In this document: positions 35,920 through 44,874 of the stretch, one piece after another
Position numbering within the stretch: position 1 is the stretch's first letter
Layout: each line of letters starts with the position of its first letter
Assembly: GCF_002564105.1 (NCBI RefSeq)
Contig: NZ_PDBX01000001.1
Span: 558,001-622,000 of the forward strand
Direction: 5' to 3'
Origin: Collimonas sp. PA-H2
Lineage (GTDB): Bacteria; Pseudomonadota; Gammaproteobacteria; Burkholderiales; Burkholderiaceae_D
Length of the DNA: 64,000 bases
The notes under the pieces: generated by a model
The model's database searches: none
Told to the model about the DNA's origin: nothing
The model's input: only the letters and a program-made list of their open reading frames with translations
Position numbers and translations under genes: made by a program

Positions 35920-37461
35920 TCAGTTGTCTCCATCATTCTTTACATTTCTTACTATCGCGCGCATGATTTTTTCCTGCGACGCTTCCGCCGCCGTCAGCTC
36001 ACCGACGAAATTTCCCTCGTTCATGACATAGACGCGGTCACACATGCCAAGCAGTTCTGGCATTTCCGATGAAATCATGATGATGCATTTACCCTCGCTG
36101 GCAAGCTGGCTGATGATGGTATAGATCTCGTACTTGGCGCCGACGTCAATGCCGCGCGTCGGCTCATCCAGTATCAACACGTCCGGGTTGGAAAACAGCC
36201 ACTTGCTGAGGACCACTTTCTGCTGGTTGCCGCCCGACAGGTTGAGCACTTTCTGGAACACGTTGGAACAGCGGATCTTCAGCTGGCGGCGATAGTCCGC
36301 GGCCACCGAATATTCGTGCCCCTCATCGATCACGGTCTTGTCCGCCACGCCGTCGAGATTAGCGAGCGTAATATTTTTCTTGATATCCTGGTCGAGGATC
36401 AAGCCGTAGCCCTTACGATCTTCGGTGACATAGGCGATGCCATTGTCGATGGCCTTCTGCACGGTGCTGACATCGATTTCCTTGCCGCGCAAAAAAACCT
36501 TGCCGCTGATGCGCTGGCCGTAGGCGCGGCCGAAAATGCTCATCGCCAGCTCGGTGCGGCCGGCGCCCATCAGGCCGGCGATGCCGACGATCTCGCCCTT
36601 CCTGACGTTGAAATCGACGCCCTTGATCACCTGCCGCTCCGGATGGATGGGGTGATGCACGCGCCATTGCTTGACCTCGAAGATGGTCTCGCCTATCTGC
36701 GGGCTGCGCTTGGGGTAGCGGTCGGCCATTTCGCGGCCCACCATGTTCTGGATGATGCGGTCTTCGCTGATCACCTCTTTGTGGCAATCGAGCGTATCGA
36801 CGGTGCTGCCGTCACGCAGGATGGTGATCGAATCGGCGACCTTGGAAATCTCGTTGAGCTTGTGCGAAATCAGGATCGAGGAAATGCCCTGCGCCTTGAG
36901 TTCCAGCAGCAGATCCAGCAAGGCATCGCTGTCGCTTTCGTTGAGGCTGGCAGTCGGTTCGTCCAGGATCAGCAGCTTGACTTGCTTGGACAGCGCCTTG
37001 GCGATTTCAATCAGCTGCTGCTTGCCGACGCCGAGGTTGGTGATCAGGGCGCTGGGCGATTCCTTGAGGCCGACTTTCGCCAGCAGCTCCTTGGTCTTGG
37101 CGTAGGAGACTTCCCAATCGATCACCCCGTGGCTGGCCTGTTCGTTGCCAAGGAAGATGTTCTCGGTGATTGATAGCAGGGGCACCAGCGCCAGTTCCTG
37201 ATGGATGATGATGATGCCGCATTCTTCGCTGTCGGCGATGCCTTCGAATTTTCGCGTCTGCCCTTGATAGTGGATATCGCCGGTGTAGCTGCCATGCGGA
37301 TAGACTCCGCTCAGCACTTTCATCAAGGTCGACTTGCCGGCGCCGTTTTCGCCGACCACGGCGTGGATTTCGCCGCTGCGTACTACCAGATTGACATTGT
37401 CTAATGCTTTGACTCCCGGGAATGTCTTCCCGATCCCGCGCATCTCCAGGATGGTTTCCAT
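35920..37461 (-). CDS. gguA: GguA, sugar ABC transporter ATPase (double nucleotide-binding domain)
   Basis: About 513 aa with two ABC domains, as in MglA/RbsA/XylG. First domain: Walker [11 protein letters not shown] (near 40) and Walker [12 protein letters not shown]. Second domain: a degenerate P-loop '[10 protein letters not shown]', signature [15 protein letters not shown] and Walker [13 protein letters not shown]. The start ATG 37461 ([14 protein letters not shown]) has GAGG about 8 bases upstream. Two hairpins separate it from chvE. It energises pentose/galactose import. Confidence 0.95.
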   Translation of the reverse strand: METILEMRGIGKTFPGVKALDNVNLVVRSGEIHAVVGENGAGKSTLMKVLSGVYPHGSYTGDIHYQGQTRKFEGIADSEECGIIIIHQELALVPLLSITENIFLGNEQASHGVIDWEVSYAKTKELLAKVGLKESPSALITNLGVGKQQLIEIAKALSKQVKLLILDEPTASLNESDSDALLDLLLELKAQGISSILISHKLNEISKVADSITILRDGSTVDTLDCHKEVISEDRIIQNMVGREMADRYPKRSPQIGETIFEVKQWRVHHPIHPERQVIKGVDFNVRKGEIVGIAGLMGAGRTELAMSIFGRAYGQRISGKVFLRGKEIDVSTVQKAIDNGIAYVTEDRKGYGLILDQDIKKNITLANLDGVADKTVIDEGHEYSVAADYRRQLKIRCSNVFQKVLNLSGGNQQKVVLSKWLFSNPDVLILDEPTRGIDVGAKYEIYTIISQLASEGKCIIMISSEMPELLGMCDRVYVMNEGNFVGELTAAEASQEKIMRAIVRNVKNDGDN

Positions 37462-37573
37462 CTTTATTACCTCACTTGCGGGAATCTCCATCAACCTGCT
37501 GCGTGGTTTCCGGAACTGCCCTTACCTGATACCGCGTACGACGACGATGACAGCAGCGCTGGCGCGTGACAAA

Positions 37574-37651
37574 CGGACCTTGCAACAGCGCTGCGCGCAT
37601 CGCAAGGTCCGGCCAAACAAGATCTTCTGAAGCATCGCACCGTGGCGATGC
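37574..37651 (-). promoter_or_regulatory. two stem-loops between chvE and gguA
   Basis: CGGACCTTGC (37574-37583) pairs perfectly with GCAAGGTCCG (37602-37611), and GCATCGC (37632-37638) with GCGATGC (37645-37651). They sit just after the chvE stop in the chvE-gguABC transcript. No T-run follows, so they are better read as mRNA-stabilising or partial-attenuation hairpins that keep ChvE more abundant than the membrane components. Confidence 0.55.
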
Positions 37652-37660
37652 GCTCGATTC

Positions 37661-38725
37661 TTATTTGATCTGGCTTTCAGTGTAATAACCGCTGCCGATC
37701 AGCACTGGCTTCCAGTTGGAGGCGTCGACGCTGACCGGTTTCAACAGATAGGAAGGCACGACCTTGACGCCGTTGTTATAGGTCTTGGTATCGTTGATGG
37801 CCGGGGTTTTGCCGCTCAGCTCCGCATCCACCATGCCAGCCGTGACCTTGGCCAGCTCACGCGTGTCCTTGAACACGGTCTGGCGCTGCTCGCCGCGCAG
37901 GATAGATTTCACCGAAGGAATCTCTGCATCCTGGCCGGTCACGATAGGCATAGGTTGCTTGGGCGTGCCGTAGCCGACGCCTTTGAGGGAGGACAGGATA
38001 CCGATGCTGATGCCGTCATATGGCGACAGCACCGCATCCACGTGCGCGTTGCCGTAATAGGCGCTGAGCAGGTTATCCATGCGCGCCTGGGCCACCGCGC
38101 CATCCCAGCGCAAGGTGGATACCTTGTCCATGCCGGCCTGCTTGCTGCGCACTACCAGCTTGCCTTTGTCGATGTATGGCTGCAGCACCGACATCGCGCC
38201 GTTGTAGAAGAAGAAGGCGTTGTTGTCGTCGGCCGAGCCGCCGAACAGTTCGATATTGAACGGACCCTTGCCGCTCTTCAGATCCAGCGCTTTTTCAATA
38301 TAGCTGGCTTGCAGCACGCCGACCTGGAAGTTGTCGAAGGTCGCGTAGTAATCGACGTTCTTGGAATTGCGGATCAAGCGGTCATAGGCGATGATCTTGA
38401 CGCCCTTGTCGGCCGCTTTTTGCAGGGCATTGGTCAGCGTGGTGCCGTCGATCGCCGCGATCACCAGGACTTTCACGCCCTTGGTCACCATGTTTTCAAT
38501 CTGCGCCAGCTGGTTCGGGATGTCGTCTTCCGCGTATTGCAGGTCGGTCTTGTAGCCCTTTTCCTTGAAGACCTTGACCATATTGTCGCCATCGGCGATC
38601 CAGCGGGCGGAGGATTTGGTCGGCATCGAGATCCCGATCAGGCCCTTGTCCTGTGCGCTGGCATGGGACACCAGGCCGAACATGCCTATCATCAATCCAA
38701 CAATCGTTGTTTTAATCATTTTCAC
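37661..38725 (-). CDS. chvE: ChvE-like periplasmic multiple-sugar binding protein
   Basis: 354 aa. Signal peptide with cleavage after VSHASA, then '[27 protein letters not shown]', the ChvE/XylF opening with its ligand Arg-Trp. '[30 protein letters not shown]' and '[22 protein letters not shown]' complete the two-lobed fold. Start is a GTG (38725) with AGGAG seven bases upstream; ATG 38719 is less well spaced. ChvE proteins bind L-arabinose, D-galactose, D-glucose and related aldoses and feed GguAB. Confidence 0.93.
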   Translation of the reverse strand: MKMIKTTIVGLMIGMFGLVSHASAQDKGLIGISMPTKSSARWIADGDNMVKVFKEKGYKTDLQYAEDDIPNQLAQIENMVTKGVKVLVIAAIDGTTLTNALQKAADKGVKIIAYDRLIRNSKNVDYYATFDNFQVGVLQASYIEKALDLKSGKGPFNIELFGGSADDNNAFFFYNGAMSVLQPYIDKGKLVVRSKQAGMDKVSTLRWDGAVAQARMDNLLSAYYGNAHVDAVLSPYDGISIGILSSLKGVGYGTPKQPMPIVTGQDAEIPSVKSILRGEQRQTVFKDTRELAKVTAGMVDAELSGKTPAINDTKTYNNGVKVVPSYLLKPVSVDASNWKPVLIGSGYYTESQIK

Positions 38726-38910
38726 AGCTTGTCTCCTTGAGTTATTTTGATTTTCTGTCAGAACATGGTGAAGCGACTGCTACTGCATGGTTGGTCCGGT
38801 CAGCGATGGAAGTTGTGCGGGTACAGCATGGTATTTTCCAAACAGCAATGCCGAAACTGTCAATATAGACCTTTCCTGGTGGATTTCCTCGCTATCTTAC
38901 GAACATCACC

Positions 38911-38960
38911 GATATCAAACAAATGAATTTTTTCATTATTTTGATATCTATTTCGATATT
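38911..38960. promoter_or_regulatory. GbpR operator candidate upstream of chvE
   Basis: Same layout as 25424-25473: a GATATC...AATGAATTTTTT block (38911-38934), 8 bp, then GATATC-N6-GATATT (38943-38960). In addition, 38911-38927 and 38932-38948 form 17-bp arms with two mismatches around TTTT, beginning GATATCAAA and ending TTTGATATC. It lies about 190 bp before chvE. Confidence 0.7.
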
Positions 38961-39079
38961 ACTACATAGAAAATAAGCTGTCTCTAGACACCCTTGCAAG
39001 GCCGTTTCCAAGAGAACAAATACCGAAGCCAGTGTAAAAACACTTGGCTGGTCTTACTAATCACTTTTTTATTGGGATC

Positions 39080-39097
39080 GATATCTATTTTGGTATC
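39080..39097. promoter_or_regulatory. third GATAY-N8-RTATC palindrome, distal to chvE
   Basis: GATATCTATTTTGGTATC at 39080-39097 matches the palindrome at 38943-38960 in 15 of 18 positions and shares GGTATC with the site at 25456-25473. It lies about 360 bp upstream of chvE, so it may be an auxiliary looping site. Confidence 0.55.
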
Positions 39098-39225
39098 AGT
39101 AGCATGAAGAATTTTTGAGTATCGCGGCCAGCATGCGTTTCAAGGCGAAATACCTCCTCCCAGCCAACGGCAATCGCCAGCCGGCGTCGGCAGGAAGTTT
39201 GAAAAGCAGGGAAATCCCAGGCGGC

Positions 39226-40116
39226 TCAGGACCAGCCGCGGCAAAAAGCCAGGAACTGCATCAGCCGCAGCGACAGTATCTTGTGCTTGCTGTGGATCAA
39301 GTAGAAGTGCCGGTGCAAGCGCGGCAGCGAGGTGTTCAACTCCACCAGCCGTCCGCTCTGCAGGAAATCCGCCACTACCGCATGCGACAGGCAGCTGATG
39401 CCAAGACCGGCGGCGGTGGCATGCTTGATCGCTTCCGAATTGCCGAACTCATAGCTTTGCTGCAAATAGTGCAGATGCGGCAGCAAGGCTTGCTCGACCG
39501 CTTCTCGGGTGCCGGAGCCCGGCTCGCGCAATAGCCATTCGGCCGCGCGCAGCTGCGCCACGCCAATCTTCTTGCCGCCGGCAGCCAAAGGGTGCTGCGG
39601 CGCAGCCACGATCAGCAACTCATCGACCATCCACGGCTCCACCTGCAGGTCGGCGGCACGGCTGGGGCCTTCGATGAGGCCGACGTCGACCTCGAAATTG
39701 AGCACGGCGGCGACTATGTCGGCGGTATTGGCAATCGTCACCCGCACCTGCAGCTGGCTATGCTGCTCGCGGTAAGAGGCAATCAGCGACGGCAGCAGGT
39801 AGCTGCCGATGGTGGTGCTGGAGCCGATCTGCAAACCGCCGCCCTGCGCCATACCCGGCATCAGGAACTGCTGCTCTATGGTCTTGGCGCCATCCACCAC
39901 TTGCGCCGCCTGCGGCAGCAGCAGACGGCCGTTGTCGTTCAGGATCAGGCGCTTGCCGACGCGGTCGAACAAGCGGCAGTCGAGCAGGTTTTCCAGTTCG
40001 TTGAGGGCGGCGCTGGTAGCCGATTGCGACAAGGCGACCTGGTCAGCTGCCGCGGTGGTGCTGCCGGATTGCGCCACGGCCAGGAATATCTGCAATTGTC
40101 GGATGGTGAGACGCAT
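39226..40116 (-). CDS. LysR-type regulator, YeiE-like
   Basis: 296 aa from ATG 40116, where the family start MRLTIRQLQIFLAVAQSGS begins and GAGG lies about 9 bases upstream. The HTH is 'GSTTAAADQVALSQSATSAALNELE' and the effector domain covers about 90-290. Position divergent from a YeiH-family gene repeats the E. coli yeiE-yeiH layout, so it probably controls that exporter. YeiE-type regulators have been connected to sulfite sensing, which fits a sulfate/sulfite exporter partner. Confidence 0.85.
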   Translation of the reverse strand: MRLTIRQLQIFLAVAQSGSTTAAADQVALSQSATSAALNELENLLDCRLFDRVGKRLILNDNGRLLLPQAAQVVDGAKTIEQQFLMPGMAQGGGLQIGSSTTIGSYLLPSLIASYREQHSQLQVRVTIANTADIVAAVLNFEVDVGLIEGPSRAADLQVEPWMVDELLIVAAPQHPLAAGGKKIGVAQLRAAEWLLREPGSGTREAVEQALLPHLHYLQQSYEFGNSEAIKHATAAGLGISCLSHAVVADFLQSGRLVELNTSLPRLHRHFYLIHSKHKILSLRLMQFLAFCRGWS

Positions 40117-40189
40117 AGTCGCTGACCTCGTTGGCGGCAAGAGAATGAAGGATTGCGGGAAGGAAATCGCAATCTACTCATAAAACAGG

Positions 40190-40207
40190 TTAATTATACA
40201 AAATTAA
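40190..40207. promoter_or_regulatory. LysR operator candidate between yeiE-like and yeiH-like genes
   Basis: TTAATT-N6-AATTAA is a perfect interrupted palindrome centred in the 173-bp divergent gap, 74 bp upstream of the regulator start and 83 bp upstream of the yeiH-like start. It contains the T-N11-A form bound by LysR proteins. Confidence 0.5.
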
Positions 40208-40289
40208 TCAGTTTTTCTTTTAAATCATGCCCAGTTATAGTGGTTTCCATACCGACGCATTCAAGCGCCGCATCAAGATTGGAGCCACC

Positions 40290-41375
40290 ATGAACACCTC
40301 GACGCTGGCAAGCGCTGTCACTACACCCAAGACCCAGTCACCTCTGTTGGCCGGCCTGGCATTAAGCGGCCTGATCGCCGCGGCCGCCATCGCCGCCGCC
40401 AGGATAGACTGGCTGCAGGCGCACGGCCTCAGCGCCTTGACGCTGGCGATCGTGCTAGGCATGCTGGTCGGCAACCTGGGCTATCAGCGCATAGCGCCGG
40501 CCTGCGCGCCAGGCGTCAATTTTTCCAAGCAAAACCTGCTGCGGCTGGGCATCATCCTGTACGGCTTCCGCCTGACCTTCCAGGATATCGGCCATGTCGG
40601 CCTGAGCGGCGTGCTGATCGATGCGCTGGTGCTGTGCTCGACCTTCGGCATGGCGCTGCTGCTGGGTACCCGTGTATTCAAGCTGGACCGCAATACCGCC
40701 ATGCTGATCGGCGCCGGCAGTTCGATCTGCGGCGCGGCAGCGGTGATGGCGACCGAACCGGTGCTGCGCGCCCATCCGGCGCAAGTCACGGTGGCGGTGG
40801 CTACGGTAGTGGTGTTCGGTTCGCTGGCGATCTTCCTCTATCCGCTGCTGTACCAGCTGAACCTGCACTGGCAGTTCCTGGCGGCTTCGCCGCTGGCCTA
40901 TGGAATATTCACCGGCTCGACCGTGCATGAAGTGGCCCAGGTGGTGGCGGCGGCACGCGCCGTCAGTCCCGATGCCGCCAATACCGCGGTGATCGCCAAG
41001 ATGGTGCGGGTGATGATGCTGGCGCCGTTCCTGATGCTGCTGTCGGCTTATGTGGCGAAGAAATCGTCAAGTGCGGGCAAAGCCGGCAGCGCCAAACAAG
41101 CCGGCCGCCTGGCGATTCCCTGGTTCGCCTTCGGTTTTGTCGCGGTGGTGGCGATCAATTCGCTGGCCGCGCTGCCGACCGCGCTGGTGGCGCATGTCAA
41201 CGATGCCGACAACGCGCTGCTGGCGATGGCGATGGCAGCGCTGGGCATCTCCACCCATTTTTCATCGATACGCACGGCCGGCATCAAACCCCTGTTGTTC
41301 GCCGCCTGCCTGTTCGGCTGGCTGATCGTCGGCGGCGCAGCGATCAACAATCTCGTGCTGCGTTTGTTTGCCTGA
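40290..41375 (+). CDS. YeiH/UPF0324 family putative sulfate exporter
   Basis: 361 aa inner-membrane protein with about ten helices. '[52 protein letters not shown]', '[19 protein letters not shown]' and '[16 protein letters not shown]' are the conserved blocks of UPF0324 (Cons_hypoth698). GGAG six bases before ATG 40290 selects this start over an ATG-like start 63 bases upstream. The partner LysR and family annotation suggest export of sulfate or sulfite, which is not proven. Confidence 0.88.
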   Translation: MNTSTLASAVTTPKTQSPLLAGLALSGLIAAAAIAAARIDWLQAHGLSALTLAIVLGMLVGNLGYQRIAPACAPGVNFSKQNLLRLGIILYGFRLTFQDIGHVGLSGVLIDALVLCSTFGMALLLGTRVFKLDRNTAMLIGAGSSICGAAAVMATEPVLRAHPAQVTVAVATVVVFGSLAIFLYPLLYQLNLHWQFLAASPLAYGIFTGSTVHEVAQVVAAARAVSPDAANTAVIAKMVRVMMLAPFLMLLSAYVAKKSSSAGKAGSAKQAGRLAIPWFAFGFVAVVAINSLAALPTALVAHVNDADNALLAMAMAALGISTHFSSIRTAGIKPLLFAACLFGWLIVGGAAINNLVLRLFA

Positions 41376-41407
41376 TCTGCAGCTTCACATCCAGCAATAG
41401 AACCCGG

Positions 41408-41440
41408 GCGGCCCGGCAAGGAAATACCTTGCCGGGCCGC
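41408..41440. terminator. bidirectional hairpin between yeiH-like and ADH genes
   Basis: GCGGCCCGGCAAGG (41408-41421) and CCTTGCCGGGCCGC (41427-41440) form a perfect 14-bp GC-rich stem with loop AAATA, 32 bp past one stop and 8 bp before the other. No strong T-run, but stability and place between convergent genes favour a terminator. Confidence 0.7.
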
Positions 41441-41448
41441 TCAGTCCA

Positions 41449-42507
41449 TCAGGCAGCCGCAGGCAAGGACGCCATGTCGATCACAAAGCGATACTTGACG
41501 TCGCTCTTCAGCATTCTTTCGTAAGCCTGATTGATGTCCTGGATAGCAATGATTTCGATATCCGAGACTATCCCGTGTTCGGCGCAGAAATCCAGCATTT
41601 CCTGGGTTTCCCTGATGCCGCCGATCAGCGAGCCGGCCAGGGTGCGGCGCTTCATGATCAGGTTGAACACATTGGGCGACGGATGCGGCTCAGCCGGCGC
41701 GCCCACCAGCGTCATGGCGCCGTCGCGTTTCAGCAGATTGAGGAAGGTGTCCAGGTTATGCGGCGCCGCCACTGTATTCAAGATGAAATCGAAGCTGTTG
41801 GCGTGCTGCGCCATCTGCGCGGCGTCCTTGGAGACCACCACTTCATCGGCGCCGAGCCGTAAGGCATCTTCGGTCTTGCCTGGCGAAGTAGTGAACAGCA
41901 CCACATGCGCTCCCATCGCATGGGCGATCTTGACGCCCATATGACCGAGCCCGCCCAGGCCGACGATGCCGACCTTGTGGCCCTTGCCGACTTTCCAGCG
42001 GCGCAGCGGCGAATAGGTGGTGATGCCGGCGCACAGCAACGGCGCCACGGCCGCCAGATCGAGTTTGTCCGAGACATGCAGGACGAATTTCTGGTCGACC
42101 ACGATATTGCTGGCGTAGCCGCCATAAGTGACGCCGCCGCTATGCTTGTCATCGGCGTTGTAGGTGCCGGTGAAGCCGTTCTCGCAATATTGTTCCAGCC
42201 CTTCGGCACAACTCGGACAATGCTGGCAGGAATCCACCATGCAGCCGACGCCGGCCAGGTCGCCGGCCTTGAAATGTTTCACCTGAGCGCCGACCGCGAC
42301 CACCCGGCCGACAATTTCATGCCCAGGCACCGCCGGATAGACGGTGTTGTGCCATTCGTTGCGGGCGGTATGCAGATCCGAGTGGCAGACGCCGCAAAAC
42401 AGGATCTCGATCTGCACATCCTGAGGGCCAGGCTCCCTCCGCTCAAAGGCGAATGGCGTCAAAGGCGTGTGCGCATTATGCGCGGCATATCCTGAAGCTT
42501 TCAGCAT
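41449..42507 (-). CDS. zinc-dependent NAD(P) alcohol dehydrogenase (YahK/cinnamyl-type)
   Basis: 352 aa from ATG 42507, with AGGA six bases upstream. Catalytic zinc ligands are in 'FCGVCHSDLHTARNEW' (Cys) and PAVPGHEIVGRV (His-Glu). The structural zinc site is CQHCPSCAEGLEQYC, and the cofactor motif is GLGGLGHMG. The family reduces aldehydes such as cinnamaldehyde and other broad-range substrates with NADPH. Nothing in the neighbourhood points to a physiological substrate. Confidence 0.92.
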   Translation of the reverse strand: MLKASGYAAHNAHTPLTPFAFERREPGPQDVQIEILFCGVCHSDLHTARNEWHNTVYPAVPGHEIVGRVVAVGAQVKHFKAGDLAGVGCMVDSCQHCPSCAEGLEQYCENGFTGTYNADDKHSGGVTYGGYASNIVVDQKFVLHVSDKLDLAAVAPLLCAGITTYSPLRRWKVGKGHKVGIVGLGGLGHMGVKIAHAMGAHVVLFTTSPGKTEDALRLGADEVVVSKDAAQMAQHANSFDFILNTVAAPHNLDTFLNLLKRDGAMTLVGAPAEPHPSPNVFNLIMKRRTLAGSLIGGIRETQEMLDFCAEHGIVSDIEIIAIQDINQAYERMLKSDVKYRFVIDMASLPAAA

Positions 42508-42909
42508 GACATTTCCTTTTTGATATATGGAACGACAAACCGGGGACGCCTGAAAATCACGGCACAGGCGTGCCATGCGTCATTTCTGCACCTCCAGCAA
42601 GGCTCTGCAGGCAACCGCCGCGCACCAGGCAGGCACGATCAATGACAACAGCGAACTCTCACTATACGCCTGCTCGAATAAATCATATGTTCAGTCATAA
42701 ATGTCATAAACCACTGTCAAAAAACAACATAAACATACAACGTCATTCAATTTGAAAAAATTCTTCAAAAAACAAGTGCATTTTTCTTCTTGGCAGGTAA
42801 TATCTAGCCCGTCCAGTTAGTAACAATTAGTAACAACAGTAACAAATTGTTGCGTCGCCTCTTAAGCCGGACACGAGGATAAATTACTTACAAATATCAA
42901 AGGGAAGAA
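42508..42909. promoter_or_regulatory. 402-bp AT-rich divergent region upstream of ADH and porin genes
   Basis: Gene-free and markedly AT-rich between about 42660 and 42800, with A/T tracts and short palindromes such as TTTGAA...TTCAAA. The porin side holds OmpR-like repeats (42820-42845), listed separately. It must carry promoters for both flanking genes; no small gene is visible. Confidence 0.55.
42820..42845 (+). promoter_or_regulatory. three tandem GTAACAA repeats, OmpR-like sites
   Basis: GTAACAA occurs at 42820, 42830 and 42839, i.e. 10- and 9-bp steps, on one helix face, 65-90 bp before the porin ATG. The core resembles the TGTAACA half-sites of OmpR in enterobacterial porin promoters. 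No ompR gene is in the window, so the regulator is inferred. Confidence 0.6.
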
Positions 42910-44022
42910 ATGAAAAAGACTGTATTCGCACTAGCCGCCATCGCCCTGATCGGCGCTAATGCACACGCTCAAAGCAATGTCACCATCTACGGCGTGGTCG
43001 ATACCAGCCTGACCTACACCAGCAAGGTCGGCGCCAAGAACGATAGCCGCTTCAGCATCGATTCCGGCGATTTGTCGACTTCCCGCATCGGCTTCAAGGG
43101 CGTGGAAGACTTGGGCGGCGGCCTGAAAGCGATTTTCCATCTGGAGAACGGCTTCAATGCGGATGACGGTTCATTCGGCACCGCCAGCACCCTGTTCGAC
43201 CGCAAATCGGTAGTTGGCCTGTCGGGCGCGTTCGGTACGGTCACCATCGGCCGTCAGACCGATTTCCTGGAAGACATCGGCAACAAGTACACCTCGGTGC
43301 AGACCTTCGGCGGCAACGGCGTCAAGGGCGGCCACTTCAACAACCTGGACCGCATTTCCGGTGCCCGCACCAACAACTCGATCCGCTACGACAGCAGCAA
43401 CCTGAGCGGCTTCACCGGCAGCCTGTTTTACGGCTTCGGCGAAGTAGCCGGCCAGACATCCGCCGGCCAGGCGTTCGGCCTTGGCGGCAACTATGCCAAC
43501 GGTCCGTTCGGCATCGGCCTTGCGTATTTCCAGACCAAGCTGGCGGCTGACGCCTTGCCAAGCAAGGCTGGCGACACCGATCTCAAGACCTTCACCCTGG
43601 GCGCCAGCTACCAGGCCGGCCCAGCCAAGATCTACGGCGCATGGTCGCAAACCAAGCGTCCATTGGCGGCAGCCGTGGCTGGCACCGGCCTGGTCAACAT
43701 CACTACCGCGACCAAAGCCAACATTTTCGATCTGGGAGTGGATTACACGCTGTCGGGCAACCTGCACCTGCTGGCCAGCGTGATCCATGACCGCGCCGAT
43801 ATCAGCCGCAAGACCACCGGCTCGACCAAGGGCAAGACTACCCAGTTGAACCTGGGCGTCGACTACTTCCTGTCCAAGCGCACCGACCTGTACGCCATGT
43901 ACAGCAACCAGCGCTCCAAGGACGTCGTCAATCCGGGCGTGATCAACGGCGCATACAGCAACTCGCCGGCGGACGACAGCAGCCAGAACGTCTTGCGCGT
44001 CGGCCTGCGTCACAAGTTCTAA
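42910..44022 (+). CDS. Gram-negative general porin
   Basis: 370 aa. Signal peptide MKKTVFALAAIALIGANAHA, then QSNVTIYGVVDTSLTYTS, the standard start of Burkholderiales trimeric porins. 'GFKGVEDLGGGLKAIFHLENGFN' is loop 3 context and the protein ends 'RVGLRHKF' with the closing Phe. AAGGGAAG gives a strong ribosome-binding site. A separate gene from the sugar-regulon porin, with different upstream repeats, so probably osmotically controlled. Confidence 0.95.
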   Translation: MKKTVFALAAIALIGANAHAQSNVTIYGVVDTSLTYTSKVGAKNDSRFSIDSGDLSTSRIGFKGVEDLGGGLKAIFHLENGFNADDGSFGTASTLFDRKSVVGLSGAFGTVTIGRQTDFLEDIGNKYTSVQTFGGNGVKGGHFNNLDRISGARTNNSIRYDSSNLSGFTGSLFYGFGEVAGQTSAGQAFGLGGNYANGPFGIGLAYFQTKLAADALPSKAGDTDLKTFTLGASYQAGPAKIYGAWSQTKRPLAAAVAGTGLVNITTATKANIFDLGVDYTLSGNLHLLASVIHDRADISRKTTGSTKGKTTQLNLGVDYFLSKRTDLYAMYSNQRSKDVVNPGVINGAYSNSPADDSSQNVLRVGLRHKF

Positions 44023-44052
44023 TGTAAGACAAGGGAAATTGGCAGCAAGCAG

Positions 44053-44089
44053 CAGCCGGCGCGGAAAACCAGATTTCCCGCGCCGGCTG
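44053..44089. terminator. bidirectional hairpin between porin and rpiA
   Basis: CAGCCGGCGCGG (44053-44064) and CCGCGCCGGCTG (44078-44089) form a perfect 12-bp stem with a 13-base loop, between the convergent porin and rpiA stops. A T-run does not follow closely. Confidence 0.7.
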
Positions 44090-44108
44090 TGCCGTAAGGA
44101 AGAAAGTC

Positions 44109-44789
44109 TTAGAAGGTCAGCGTCTTGACGCCGTCAGGCGTGCCAAGCAGGCACACATCGGCGCCCTGCTGGGCAAACAGGCCGACCGTCACAACGCCGG
44201 TGATCTGGTTGATTTGCCGTTCCAGTTCGACCGGGTCAGTGATCTTCAGGTCGAACATGTCGATGATCACATTGCCATTGTCGGTAATCAGCGGAATCCC
44301 ATCCTTGAAACGCAGGCGCGGCTCGCCGCCCAGCTTGACCAGCTTGCGCGCCACTACCGCCTGCGCCATCGGGATCACTTCGATCGGCAGCGGAAACTTG
44401 CCGAGCACCTTGACCAGCTTGGAGCCGTCGGCGATGCAAATGAATTTCTCTGCCACCGAGGCCACGATCTTTTCCCGGGTCAGCGCCGCACCGCCGCCCT
44501 TGATCATGGCGCCCTCGGCTGTGATTTCATCGGCGCCGTCGACATACACCGGCATGGTGGCGACCTGATTGAGGTCGTACACTTCGATGTCATGGCCGCG
44601 CAGGCGCGCCGCGGTCGCTTCCGAGGAAGCCACGGCGCCCTTGATGCGGTGCTTGATCTTGGCCAGCTCGTCGATGAAGAAATTGGCGGTAGAGCCAGTG
44701 CCGACGCCGACAATCTGGCCGTCCACCACGTATTTAATTGCTTCGCGGGCAACAGCTTGCTTGAGTTGATCCTGGGTCATGGCAGTCAT
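44109..44789 (-). CDS. rpiA: ribose-5-phosphate isomerase A
   Basis: 226 aa. Interconverts ribose-5-phosphate and ribulose-5-phosphate in the pentose phosphate pathway. Substrate-binding and catalytic motifs are [19 protein letters not shown] (Asp) and [16 protein letters not shown] (Glu/Lys). Full length. The next ATG, three codons in, is an alternative start. The upstream gene is a CPA2 antiporter on the same strand. Confidence 0.97.
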   Translation of the reverse strand: MTAMTQDQLKQAVAREAIKYVVDGQIVGVGTGSTANFFIDELAKIKHRIKGAVASSEATAARLRGHDIEVYDLNQVATMPVYVDGADEITAEGAMIKGGGAALTREKIVASVAEKFICIADGSKLVKVLGKFPLPIEVIPMAQAVVARKLVKLGGEPRLRFKDGIPLITDNGNVIIDMFDLKITDPVELERQINQITGVVTVGLFAQQGADVCLLGTPDGVKTLTF

Positions 44790-44874
44790 GGCATTGTCTT
44801 GAAAGAGATAAAAACGTTATTTTAACCAATCGACGGCCGATAACCCTAAATCAATCGCAAGCGACGACGCACCG

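Larger units (their letters stand above)
38726..39225 (-). promoter_or_regulatory. 500-bp control region of the chvE sugar operon
   Basis: An AT-rich gene-free stretch between chvE and the 3' end of a LysR gene. It holds the operator-like block 38911-38960 and a further palindrome at 39080-39097, both listed separately. No open frame in it has a believable ribosome-binding site. The promoter of the chvE-to-SDR operon must be here; no strong -35/-10 pair is obvious, which agrees with an activator-dependent start. Confidence 0.6.
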
